From assembly GCA_964413185.1 (NCBI GenBank), contig CAYPSX010000034.1:1-24289 (forward strand): a DNA stretch of 24,289 nt. The letters are read 5' to 3'. The translations under genes and the position numbers were made by a program. Under the pieces are notes generated by a model. The model worked only from the letters and a program-made list of their open reading frames with translations. It ran no database searches and had not been told where the DNA came from. Within the stretch, counting starts at the first letter, position 1; the number at the start of each line of letters is the position of its first letter. This DNA is from Salinivirga sp964413185 (GTDB taxonomy: Bacteria > Bacteroidota > Bacteroidia > Bacteroidales > Salinivirgaceae). This document shows, one piece after another, positions 8,347 through 16,290 of this stretch.

Positions 8347-10740
8347 TCAGAATTCAATCATAATACCCAAAGTTGGCAGAACAGTTCCCTGCCCGTCGCT
8401 GGGAATCCTGCGTAAATCATATCGCTGCTGCTCAACCGGATCATTTTCATTTACAATCACCACATTACCATCTTCATCTTCATTTATATATTTATCGGGC
8501 ACATCGGCTTTTTGATTGTAAAGGTTTTGCACATCAACATACAACATTAACGACCATCTATCAAAAAAGAATTGCCTGTCGATTCGTAAGTCGAGCTGAT
8601 GAAATGGCTCCAGTCGTTTTTCGTTGAATCGGCTGTAGTCTATATAAGGCTGATTGCGCCTGTCCCAGGCCTGAACCAACTCGGAAGTTTCTAAATCGTA
8701 AGGTGTGTATGGAGCGCCACCAACAAATCGCCACTTGAGTCCGACATCCCAATTTTTTCCAATTTTGCGTGTTGCTGTAAGGCTATAAAGAATTTGATTA
8801 TCCCAGGCCGACGGCACATAATCTCCGTTGATATCTTTAAACTCACTTCTCACCAAAGTTAACGCGCTAATGAGGTTAAAACCCCACAGATCGTTGTGCC
8901 GCATGAGCAGCTCAACACCATAGGCGCGACCTTCGCCGGTACTGGTAACTTCCTCGTCGCCAAACACGCCAAAGTCTGCACTTTTTCCGGAAATGGCTAC
9001 CGAATCCTGCACAGAAAACGGATAATCGCCATAAAGTTTGTAGAACCCTTCCAGCGTAATGCGACTTTCTCTATTTGGCTGATACTCAACACCGCCCACA
9101 ACGTGGTCGGCAGAGATATATTGGAGCCCGTTTTGGCGGTTTACCAACTCACCGTTCGCGTCGCGATAACCCATTGTTGTATACGAAGGCAGCTGATAAA
9201 ACCTGCCGGCACTAAAATTCAGAAACCATTTTTCGGCCAGACCATAACTACCCGATAAGCGTGGCGAAAACTGATTGAGCGGGTTGGCCATTTCGTTATC
9301 GTAGCTACTTCCATCCATTCTAATTCCAAGAGAAAGTTTTAAGCGTTCTTTAAAAAAGCCGCGGCTCACCTGCCCAAAAAGATTGTAGTTATAGAAATCG
9401 AGTTTTGAATCGTAATTCAAATCAATTACCTGGCCGTTCTGAAAAATGCGGTTATATGTATCGTTGGTGTATTCTGCATACTCAGCACCGGCTCCGTAAA
9501 TCACTTTATAATTTTCTAAGCGCAAGTTGTTTTCGTACCGGAATTTTGTCTCTATTTCATTGCTATTCAGCTCAAAAAGCAAGTTTTCGGGCTCTTCAAT
9601 ATTGTCCTGGTATTTATATGAAGTATTGAATAGATGATTGCGCGAAACCACGAACGTATGGTAACCTTTTTCGCGATAATTTTTGTAAACAGCACCTGTT
9701 GTATACGTCCATTGTTCATTAACCGGCAAATAATTCAGAATGTACCGCTGGTCTGCCGTTTCATTGGCATCGGTATTAAGTTGAAACTGGTCTATTGCGC
9801 CCAATCCAAGTAAAATAATTTCATTTTTTTTATCGAGTTTGATGCGGGTTTTAAATTGCGCATCGTTATAGGTGGGCAGAAACGGGAGTTCTAACACGCT
9901 GAACAATAACTGCAAATAAGAACGCCTGACAGAAAAAACCAGGCTGGCATCGTCGCCGAGCGGCCCGTCAACAGTTAAGGCCAAATCGGAAGCTCCAATG
10001 GTGGCGCGGTATTTCATTTCCTCCTTGTTGCCATCGACTTGTCTGAAATCGAGGACCGAACTCAGGGCACCGCCCCTGTTTGCCGGGAAAGCACTGGAAT
10101 AAAAATCGACTTCGCGCACAAAATCTACGTTTATAATACCAACCGGCCCGCCAGAAGCGCCTTGTGTAGCGAAGTGATTAAGATTCGGAATTTCAACGCC
10201 ATCGAGATAAAAAGAGTTTTCGTTGCCGCCACCTCCACGCACAATTACATCGTTTCGAAATGCCGGGGTTGATGCTACGCCCGGGAACGACTGAATTACT
10301 TTGGAAATGTCGCGGTTGCCACCGGGATTTTTTTCAATTTCAGCCACACCAATTGATCGCATACTTAACGGGCTTTCCACCTTTCTACGAAAACGTTCAG
10401 CGGTTACTGTAACCGTTTCTAATTGTTCTGCCACCGGCTCCATGGGAATTTCAATGTATGCTGTACGGGCATTGGTAACCAACACCTTTTTTGTAATTAC
10501 TTTTGCATAACCAATAGAAGAAACTTCGAGTTGAACATATCCGGGCTGAAGTCCGGTAAATTTAAAATTACCATCAATATCAGAGATAGCTCCAATTGTT
10601 GTTCCGCTTACAATTATGTTGGCAAAAGGCACGGGTTCATTGTTTACCGGGTCGTATATTCTGCCTTCCAGTTTGCCATTTTGCCCAAGAACATGCACAT
10701 AGAGTGCACTAAAAAGTAGTCCTAATATGATCTTTTTCAT
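8347..10740 (-). CDS. TonB-dependent outer-membrane receptor with carboxypeptidase-regulatory-like domain
   Basis: 797 residues. Signal peptide about 1-19. Residues about 22-104 form a carboxypeptidase-D regulatory-like beta-sandwich (GKLEGRIYDPVNNEPVPFAN, IGAISDIDGNFKFTGL), common in Bacteroidota receptors. A TonB-box-like ETVTVTAER follows, then the plug (about 118-235, with VIVRGGGGNENSFYLDGVEI) and a 22-strand-type barrel ending in Phe (LGIMIEF). The length is short for a SusC-type receptor (usually about 1000), and no SusD gene is present. Import of a siderophore, metal complex or small nutrient is therefore more likely than polysaccharide. No cobalamin riboswitch B12-box was seen upstream. 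The only clear neighbour in the unit is the DUF2271-like gene. Ligand unknown. Confidence 0.93.
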   Translation of the reverse strand: MKKIILGLLFSALYVHVLGQNGKLEGRIYDPVNNEPVPFANIIVSGTTIGAISDIDGNFKFTGLQPGYVQLEVSSIGYAKVITKKVLVTNARTAYIEIPMEPVAEQLETVTVTAERFRRKVESPLSMRSIGVAEIEKNPGGNRDISKVIQSFPGVASTPAFRNDVIVRGGGGNENSFYLDGVEIPNLNHFATQGASGGPVGIINVDFVREVDFYSSAFPANRGGALSSVLDFRQVDGNKEEMKYRATIGASDLALTVDGPLGDDASLVFSVRRSYLQLLFSVLELPFLPTYNDAQFKTRIKLDKKNEIILLGLGAIDQFQLNTDANETADQRYILNYLPVNEQWTYTTGAVYKNYREKGYHTFVVSRNHLFNTSYKYQDNIEEPENLLFELNSNEIETKFRYENNLRLENYKVIYGAGAEYAEYTNDTYNRIFQNGQVIDLNYDSKLDFYNYNLFGQVSRGFFKERLKLSLGIRMDGSSYDNEMANPLNQFSPRLSGSYGLAEKWFLNFSAGRFYQLPSYTTMGYRDANGELVNRQNGLQYISADHVVGGVEYQPNRESRITLEGFYKLYGDYPFSVQDSVAISGKSADFGVFGDEEVTSTGEGRAYGVELLMRHNDLWGFNLISALTLVRSEFKDINGDYVPSAWDNQILYSLTATRKIGKNWDVGLKWRFVGGAPYTPYDLETSELVQAWDRRNQPYIDYSRFNEKRLEPFHQLDLRIDRQFFFDRWSLMLYVDVQNLYNQKADVPDKYINEDEDGNVVIVNENDPVEQQRYDLRRIPSDGQGTVLPTLGIMIEF

Positions 10741-10828
10741 TTTTGTTTAGCTTTTACATCTAAAAACCTAAACACTCGAATGTTTTTTTTGTTGAAAGAA
10801 AAATGAAAATTCGTATAAAATATCTTTT

Positions 10829-10966
10829 ACCTAAGTTGAGCGGTTGGAGCAAAGCGAACAAGCGCTTTACTTAGGTATAATCCCGATTTAGTAAATGTTG
10901 CGTTTCACCGAACAAGTGAGGTGAAATGCTTACATTTATTTAATCGATTGAGCGGAATCGCTCAAT
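10829..10966. repeat. Intergenic cluster of three hairpins with shared words
   Basis: Three inverted repeats stand in a row. (1) ACCTAAGT (10829-10836) with ACTTAGGT (10869-10876), enclosing AAAGCG/CGCTTT (10851-10856/10863-10868). (2) A long imperfect stem, 10892-10909 with 10920-10938, containing TTTCACC/GGTGAAA. (3) ATTGAGCG-GAAT-CGCTCAAT (10947-10966). The word CGAACAAG recurs at 10855-10862 and 10909-10916, both times at a hairpin loop, and TTGAGCGG recurs at 10836-10842 (as TGAGCGG) and 10949-10955. No open frame covers it. It could be a REP/MITE-like element, a structured leader or a small RNA. Confidence 0.55.
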
Positions 10967-10973
10967 TTGGGTT

Positions 10974-11885
10974 TTACGTATTTTTATTTACAAGATTCTT
11001 CAAAGCGAGAGAAATATCAGAAAATATAAATTCAAACTCGTGGTCGATGAGTTTTTTTGGTAATGCCCGCGTGCCTTCTAACATTGTTTCCTGCGCCATT
11101 TGTCCGTATAGCATTTTCAGAAAAAATCCCGGAATGGGCATAAAAGTTGGTCGGTGAAGCACAGCCCCCAGCTCTTTGGCAAATTTTTTCATTTTAACCG
11201 GATTTGGAGCAGTAAAATTATAAACGCCATACGCATATTTATCCTCAATTACATACAGCATGGCTCTAACGTGATCTTGTATATGAATCCATGACAAATA
11301 CTGCTCACCGGAACCAACTACACCGCCCACAAACATTTTAAAAGGTTTTAAAATCCGGGGGAAAAAGCCACCTTTCGTTGTAAGTACAACACCTGTACGC
11401 ATTACAATCTTTCGTGAATCTTCGAGCGCAGTATCTTTGAAGCGTTTTTCCCATTTCGTGGCAAGTTCTGCAAGAAAATTATTCCCTGCCGGACTATCCT
11501 CATCAATCTTTTCATCACCTGTATTTCCGTAATACCCAACAGCTGAAGCTTGTAAAAAAACATCCGGCTCTTGAGGTGCTTGCTGCAAAAAAAGCTCAAC
11601 CCGGTCTAAAATATCAATTCTGCTACTTTCGAGGTATTTTTTTTGTGATGGGGTCCATTTTTTATCTGCAATACCGGCACCACTCAGGTTTATTGCAGCA
11701 TAACTACCAGAGAGCATACGTTGAATGACAGATTTGGCAATGTCGGCATAACCAATAACCTGGTAAGGTAATTTGACCTTTTCCGGCAATCGCGAAACTA
11801 CAACCGGCGTGTGCCCGTTCATCATGGCATGTGCACAGAATTCCTTCCCGATTAAACCACTTCCGCCGAATACTAAAATTACCAT
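10974..11885 (-). CDS. TIGR01777 family (SDR39U1/YfcH-like) NAD(P)-binding epimerase
   Basis: 303 residues of the extended short-chain dehydrogenase/reductase type. The nucleotide-binding glycine motif is GGSGLIG (7-13), the active-site tyrosine region is ASAVGYYG (113-120), and VMRTGVVLT and SWIHIQDHVRAM are typical of TIGR01777 proteins. The C-terminal ALPKKLIDHEFEF corresponds to the family's DUF1731 tail. E. coli YfcH is a homologue and no firm substrate is known. It lies 114 bases downstream of the photolyase gene in the same direction, and homologues often accompany photolyase/lipocalin/MerR genes, so membership in the light-response cluster is plausible. Its own promoter was not found. 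Confidence 0.9.
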   Translation of the reverse strand: MVILVFGGSGLIGKEFCAHAMMNGHTPVVVSRLPEKVKLPYQVIGYADIAKSVIQRMLSGSYAAINLSGAGIADKKWTPSQKKYLESSRIDILDRVELFLQQAPQEPDVFLQASAVGYYGNTGDEKIDEDSPAGNNFLAELATKWEKRFKDTALEDSRKIVMRTGVVLTTKGGFFPRILKPFKMFVGGVVGSGEQYLSWIHIQDHVRAMLYVIEDKYAYGVYNFTAPNPVKMKKFAKELGAVLHRPTFMPIPGFFLKMLYGQMAQETMLEGTRALPKKLIDHEFEFIFSDISLALKNLVNKNT

Positions 11886-11999
11886 ATCATTAAGAATATC
11901 AGATTAAAAAAATGCTCTTCAATTTACAAAAAAAGGAAACACAATACAACTTCTTAACAATTTTCCGTGCGTTATTGTTGTAGTTGTTTTTTCGCACCG

Positions 12000-13301
12000 T
12001 TACATTTTGCTCAGCGCCAATTTATATTGATTCAATGCTCGTTGACGGGCATATTTATGATCAACAATGGGTTGGGCATAACCCGAACCTTTAATTTCCG
12101 GAATATATGTGTGTATAAATTCAGATTTTGAATCAAATTTTTTTGCCTGTGTTTCGGGGTTGAAAATGCGAAAATAGGGAGCAGCATCGCACCCTGTACC
12201 TGCTGCCCATTGCCAGCCTCCGTTGTTTGATGCCAATTCGTAATCGTGCAATTTTTCGGCAAACCATGCCTCACCCCAACGCCAGTCAGTAAGCAAGTGT
12301 TTAGTCAGAAAACTGGCTGTAAGCATGCGCAACCGGTTGTGCATATATCCGGTCTCAGATAATTGGCGCATTCCCGCATCAACAAGCGGATACCCGGTTT
12401 GCCCCTGCTTCCATTTCTCAAAGTTTTCTTCATTATTCAGCCATTGAATGTTGTCGTACTTTTTTTTGAAAGATTGATGAACAACTTGCCGAAAATAATA
12501 CAAAATCATCATGTAAAACTCACGCCACGCAAGCTCACTCAGATAAGTTTTATGGTTTACTGCATGAAGTGCCAGCTCGCGAATACCAATCATTCCAAAA
12601 CGCAAGGCAACACCCAATCGCGATGTTCCGTCTTTTGCAGGAAAATCGCGATCCTGCTCGTAAAAATTGAGTAACTCCTTCGATGGTAGCCGTGTATTTA
12701 CATCAACCTGCACATGGGCAAAACCCACATGATGGATTTCAGGAATTTTGTAATCAGATTTTACAGTATTTTCAAGCAGTTCTTTTGATGGATAAACAGA
12801 AAATGAATCACTAAAAAACTGCGCATACCATTTATTAAACCACGGTGTAAAAATGGTATAAGGCTCCTTGTTTTTCTTAAGAATTTCCGAAGGACTAAAA
12901 ATCACCTGATCTTTATACAGTAAAAAATCAATATTGCCCTTCTTTGCTATTCGGGCTATTTTCTTGTCGCGTTTCAAAGCATAAGGTTCATAATCTTCAT
13001 TGGCATAAATGGCCACAGGCTGCTCTTGCGCGATTAATTCCCGCAAAACATTTTCCGGAAACCCTTTCCTGACAAGTAGTGAACTTCCAACAAAACTTAA
13101 TTCTTTTTGAAGTTGATGTAGCTGATCGTAAATAATGCTTATTCGAGGATCGTCTTTGGGAAGCGTATTGATAATGTCGGTGTCGAAAATAAAAAGCAAT
13201 TGTACGTTGTAACCTGATGAGAGTGCCTTAAACAATGCATGATTATCTGTAAGGCGCAGATCTCTCCTTAACCAGCAAAATACTTTTCTGGTCATTCCCA
13301 T
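12000..13301 (-). CDS. phrB: Deoxyribodipyrimidine photolyase (class I CPD photolyase)
   Basis: 433 residues. Uses FADH- and blue/near-UV light to split cyclobutane pyrimidine dimers. The N-terminal antenna-binding Rossmann domain (about 4-130) starts VFCWLRRDLRLTDN. The FAD-binding helical domain has TSRLGVALRFG (226-236), ELAWREFY (256-263), GYPLVDAGMRQL (303-314) and the hallmark NNGGWQWAAGTGCDAAPYFR. The electron-transfer triad is complete: W287, W340 and W363 keep the same spacing as E. coli W306, W359 and W382. E256 and W259 correspond to the dimer-contacting E274 and W277. The start may be the ATG at 13301 or at 13295; the latter would make an ATGA overlap with the lipocalin stop (13292-13294). 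Either way translation is coupled to the lipocalin gene. Confidence 0.95.
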   Translation of the reverse strand: MGMTRKVFCWLRRDLRLTDNHALFKALSSGYNVQLLFIFDTDIINTLPKDDPRISIIYDQLHQLQKELSFVGSSLLVRKGFPENVLRELIAQEQPVAIYANEDYEPYALKRDKKIARIAKKGNIDFLLYKDQVIFSPSEILKKNKEPYTIFTPWFNKWYAQFFSDSFSVYPSKELLENTVKSDYKIPEIHHVGFAHVQVDVNTRLPSKELLNFYEQDRDFPAKDGTSRLGVALRFGMIGIRELALHAVNHKTYLSELAWREFYMMILYYFRQVVHQSFKKKYDNIQWLNNEENFEKWKQGQTGYPLVDAGMRQLSETGYMHNRLRMLTASFLTKHLLTDWRWGEAWFAEKLHDYELASNNGGWQWAAGTGCDAAPYFRIFNPETQAKKFDSKSEFIHTYIPEIKGSGYAQPIVDHKYARQRALNQYKLALSKM

Positions 13302-13825
13302 TGTTGTGGAGTTTTAATGAACCGGGAAGTATCAATATTGTAAGTTTTGGCTTTTTCAACAAGATTTTGTTCCAGTTTAGTTGAAATTGAAGGGGTGCGA
13401 GCTAAAATCCAGGCAAACTTCCTGTCGGTTGTGCTAACTATAGCCCATTGATAGTCGCTATCGAGATCGAGAACGAGGTATGATGACTTGATGAGCCGGA
13501 AAAAACGAACAATGAGCGCTCCCGGAACTTTTTCATTGGGACGCCAGGCTATGGCTTTGGCCTTTTTGTATTTTCCATCGGGAGAATACTTGTAGCCGGC
13601 ATTCAACACATCGACGCGACCATCTTCCCGCAATGAGTATGTAGCGGTAACGTTTACCAAATTCTTTTCGGCACGCATGGGTAAGCGGTATATTTCATAC
13701 CATTTTCCCATATACTTTTCAACATCGAGTGTTTTTACAGTTTGCATTGTTTCAGGGTTATATGTTGGCATCGTACAGGATTTAATTATGATTACAAATA
13801 ATGATATAAAGATTAGTTGTTTCAT
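13292..13825 (-). CDS. blc: Blc-type bacterial lipocalin, probable lipoprotein
   Basis: 177 residues. The first 16 residues are a hydrophobic signal ending IKSC, with Cys17 the likely lipidated residue; Lys at the -2 position is unusual for a lipobox. The lipocalin G-x-W signature is YMGKWYEIYRLP (38-49), and YQWAIVSTTDRKFAWILART matches the second conserved block of the Blc group almost word for word. Blc proteins are outer-membrane lipoproteins that bind fatty acids or lysophospholipids during envelope stress. The gene starts by an ATGA overlap with the MerR-B12 gene upstream (13822-13825) and overlaps the photolyase downstream, so the three are almost certainly one transcript. Confidence 0.93.
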   Translation of the reverse strand: MKQLIFISLFVIIIKSCTMPTYNPETMQTVKTLDVEKYMGKWYEIYRLPMRAEKNLVNVTATYSLREDGRVDVLNAGYKYSPDGKYKKAKAIAWRPNEKVPGALIVRFFRLIKSSYLVLDLDSDYQWAIVSTTDRKFAWILARTPSISTKLEQNLVEKAKTYNIDTSRFIKTPQQWE

Positions 13826-14715
13826 TTTTTTCGAGTTTTAGCTAAAATGGCTTCTACCTCCTTCTTAAACTGATCCGTATCGCAAATTTTTCGAACATTG
13901 GGCGGTAAATCTTCTAATTCGGCAACCTGATAGCCTGAAATAAAAATCTCAATGTCGGTAAACATTTCCGATAATTTGGTTATGTAGCGTTCTATCCACC
14001 CCGCTTCCATGGACGAAGTAAAAGAGGTGAATAAATATTTGGGGTCAATTTTTTTATACACCATCTCCAAATCCTGAAGTGGTACAATTTGGCCGAGATA
14101 AACAGTCTTGAGCCCCCATTTTTTTGCGATATAATGATAAAACAGCAATCCGATTTCATGTAACTCCTGCTCATGTAGAAAAAACACCACAGACGGAACT
14201 GTATTTGTTGTATCAGGTACAATACGATCTGTTGCCACAAACAGTTTTTGGCGTACAAGATTGCTCACAAAATGTTCTTGTGCCGGGTTTATTGAACCTG
14301 TTTGCCATAAAACACCAATGCGTTCAAAAAAAGGAGCCAGCAGATTTTTAACGGTATCTTCAAAACCCGTTTTAATAATGGAACGGTTCAACACATTTTC
14401 AAACTTAACCTCATCCAAATCAATCATGCTAATAATCAAATGCTCCAATTGAACACTCGAACTGTTCAAACCTACGTTGAGTGACACAACTTTTTCACGA
14501 AGCTCATGTTCAGATAATTCTGCCAGTTTTGAAATACGCATTCCATGCTTGTTAAGTAAAGCGATATTCAGCAATTTCTTCACATCCTTATCACAGTAAG
14601 TACGAATATTTGTATTTGTACGATCAGGGACAATAATTCCATAGCGCTTCTCCCATATCCGTATGGTATGGGCTTTAATTCCTGTTAACCGCTCCAAGTC
14701 TTTAATTGAATACAT
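13822..14715 (-). CDS. MerR-family regulator with cobalamin-binding domain (CarH/LitR-like photoreceptor)
   Basis: 297 residues. MerR winged helix at 1-70 (YSIKDLERLTGIKAHTIRIW, EKRYGI). A four-helix cobalamin cap at about 85-160 contains the Wx9EH signature: W137, nine residues, E147-H148. The B12-binding Rossmann domain (about 175-295) has E184-L-H186-E-I-G189, the ExHxxG motif in which His is the lower cobalt ligand. In Thermus CarH the equivalents are W131, E141-H142 and H177; adenosylcobalamin drives tetramerisation and repression, and light disrupts it. Here Gln138 stands where CarH has His132, which forms the bis-His photoproduct. It heads a coupled operon with lipocalin and photolyase genes and is probably autoregulated. 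The light-sensing role is inferred from motifs and context. Confidence 0.9.
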   Translation of the reverse strand: MYSIKDLERLTGIKAHTIRIWEKRYGIIVPDRTNTNIRTYCDKDVKKLLNIALLNKHGMRISKLAELSEHELREKVVSLNVGLNSSSVQLEHLIISMIDLDEVKFENVLNRSIIKTGFEDTVKNLLAPFFERIGVLWQTGSINPAQEHFVSNLVRQKLFVATDRIVPDTTNTVPSVVFFLHEQELHEIGLLFYHYIAKKWGLKTVYLGQIVPLQDLEMVYKKIDPKYLFTSFTSSMEAGWIERYITKLSEMFTDIEIFISGYQVAELEDLPPNVRKICDTDQFKKEVEAILAKTRKK

Positions 14716-14784
14716 TTGGATTTACATTTGCACTAAAAACGCAACCACTCCCTATTTGTTTATTATTTCCGGTGGAATTTTAAA

Positions 14785-14814
14785 CAAAAATAGCAATTCT
14801 TTAAAGCCGACAAA
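14785..14814 (-). promoter_or_regulatory. Candidate promoter of the MerR-B12/lipocalin/photolyase operon
   Basis: Read on the minus strand, TTTG (14811-14814) is followed after 18 bases by TATTTTTG (14785-14792), close to the Bacteroidota consensus TTTG-N19-21-TAnnTTTG but one base short in spacing. Transcription would begin near 14778, leaving a leader of about 60 bases before the ATG at 14715. Two palindromes lie immediately upstream. Confidence 0.5.
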
Positions 14815-14829
14815 GCATTTTTTATTTTT

Positions 14830-14867
14830 ATGTTCCAAACAACATGGGATTAGTTCAGGAAAACTAA
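14830..14867. promoter_or_regulatory. Two GTT-N6-AAC palindromes 21 bp apart (candidate operators)
   Basis: ATGTT-ccaaac-AACAT (14830-14845) and TTAGTT-caggaa-AACTAA (14850-14867) share the core GTT-N6-AAC. Their centres, 14837.5 and 14858.5, are exactly 21 bp (two helical turns) apart. They stand just upstream of the -33 box of the candidate promoter of the MerR-B12 operon. Binding by that regulator is inferred. Confidence 0.45.
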
Positions 14868-15006
14868 GCTCTTTGAGTAAAAAAACATATTAAAAACAAT
14901 CAGATAGTTATATCCGGAAACTTTAATCTTTCATGATAAAAATGTACAGAAATTCAAATTTTGTATCAATTTTGCATTCACCATTTACTTCAAATAAGCA
15001 AAATAC

Positions 15007-16290
15007 ATGAAAAAGAGGGTATCTTTTTTTACGCTGGGATGCAAGTTAAACTTTGCCGAAACATCTTCTCTTGCCAATACATTTGAGCAAAAGGGCTATG
15101 CACGTGTACGGGAAATTGAAAATAGCGATATCATAATTATCAACACCTGCTCTGTTACTTCGCTGGCGGAGAAGAAAGGGCGCAATATCATTTCAAAAGC
15201 CAGGCGTAGCAATCCCAATGCAAAAATTATTGCACTCGGGTGTTATGCTCAATTACGTCCTGAAGAATTAAAAAAACTCAATACCATCGATCTCATCCTT
15301 GGAAACCAGGAAAAATTCAAAATATTCGAGTACCTCGAAAACACTGAAAATGAAACAATTTTCAGACAACCCTACAAAAAAATCGATTATATAGATACAG
15401 CCTGGTCGTCGTCAGACCGTACACGAACATTCCTGAAAATACAGGATGGTTGCTCGTATTTTTGCGCCTATTGCACTATTCCCATGGCACGGGGCCTGAG
15501 TCGTAGTCCGGATATAGAAACGGTTATTAAATCTATTAAAGAAATCATGAAATCCGGCGCATGTGAAATAGTACTTACCGGTGTAAACATTGGTGATTTT
15601 GGGAAGCAACACAATCAAACTTTCGGGGAGCTAATTGAAGAAATTTTGCGAATACCCAACTTACCGCGCATCAGGCTGGGGTCAATTGAACCCAACCTGC
15701 TAACAGATAAAATTATACGCATGGCAGCCAACAGTAAAGCCATTATGCCGCATTTCCACATACCGCTGCAATGCGGAACCGATGAAATGCTCAAAAAAAT
15801 GAACCGCAGGTATACCACTGAGGTCTTTGCCAACCGCGTAAAAACAATAAAAGAGCAACTTCCCGATGCACTTATTGCAGCCGATGTAATTGTAGGCGTT
15901 CCCGGTGAAACCGAAGCCCATCACCAGCAGGCAATGAGCTTCATCCAAAGCCTTGATATATCTTACCTGCATGTATTTACTTACTCTGAGCGCCCCGGCA
16001 CAAAAGCAGCTCAAATGGCAGAGCAAGTTGATAAGCAAACCCGGAATAAGCGGAGCCGGCAAATGCACGAGCTCTCTGATAAATTAAAAATACGGTTCAT
16101 CAACCAACAATTGGGTAAAAAACACGATGCACTATTCGAAAATGAAATAAAAAATGGCTTTATTTACGGATACACAGACAATTACCTCCAGGTTAAAGTC
16201 TCTCATGCAGAAGAATTGCAAAACAACATCAAAGAGGTAAAACTATTAAAAACAGATAATAACGGAACAATAGAAGTTGAAATATTATGA
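15007..16290 (+). CDS. mtaB: tRNA (N6-threonylcarbamoyladenosine(37)-C2)-methylthiotransferase MtaB
   Basis: 427 residues. Radical-SAM methylthiotransferase making ms2t6A at tRNA position 37. The N-terminal UPF0004 domain carries the three auxiliary-cluster cysteines C12 (TLGCKLN), C48 (NTCSVT) and C79 (LGCYAQ). The radical-SAM cluster motif CxxxCxxC is C149, C153 and C156 (DGCSYFCAYCTIP). IRLGSIEP and PHFHIPLQCG are typical core blocks, and the last 50-60 residues form a short TRAM-like RNA-binding domain. TLGCKLN at the N-terminus and the overall spacing fit the MtaB (MiaB-like) branch better than MiaB or RimO. Its stop overlaps the next gene's start (ATGA, 16287-16290), so the two are co-translated. 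Confidence 0.92.
   Translation: MKKRVSFFTLGCKLNFAETSSLANTFEQKGYARVREIENSDIIIINTCSVTSLAEKKGRNIISKARRSNPNAKIIALGCYAQLRPEELKKLNTIDLILGNQEKFKIFEYLENTENETIFRQPYKKIDYIDTAWSSSDRTRTFLKIQDGCSYFCAYCTIPMARGLSRSPDIETVIKSIKEIMKSGACEIVLTGVNIGDFGKQHNQTFGELIEEILRIPNLPRIRLGSIEPNLLTDKIIRMAANSKAIMPHFHIPLQCGTDEMLKKMNRRYTTEVFANRVKTIKEQLPDALIAADVIVGVPGETEAHHQQAMSFIQSLDISYLHVFTYSERPGTKAAQMAEQVDKQTRNKRSRQMHELSDKLKIRFINQQLGKKHDALFENEIKNGFIYGYTDNYLQVKVSHAEELQNNIKEVKLLKTDNNGTIEVEIL

Noticed and set aside
8896..9258. 120-codon open frame opposite the TonB receptor
   Set aside because: Fully antisense to a well-supported barrel, with no recognisable motif; a shadow of the real frame.
10741..10973. Possible cobalamin riboswitch before the TonB receptor
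   Set aside because: No B12-box (GCCACTG-like) or other riboswitch core was found on the minus strand; only the unexplained hairpins are present.
11946..11991. Imperfect hairpin (ACAAC...AACAAT / ATTGTT...GTTGT) after the photolyase gene
   Set aside because: Its T run lies on the plus strand, where no gene needs it; on the minus strand the T tract begins about ten bases away, so termination of the operon here is doubtful.
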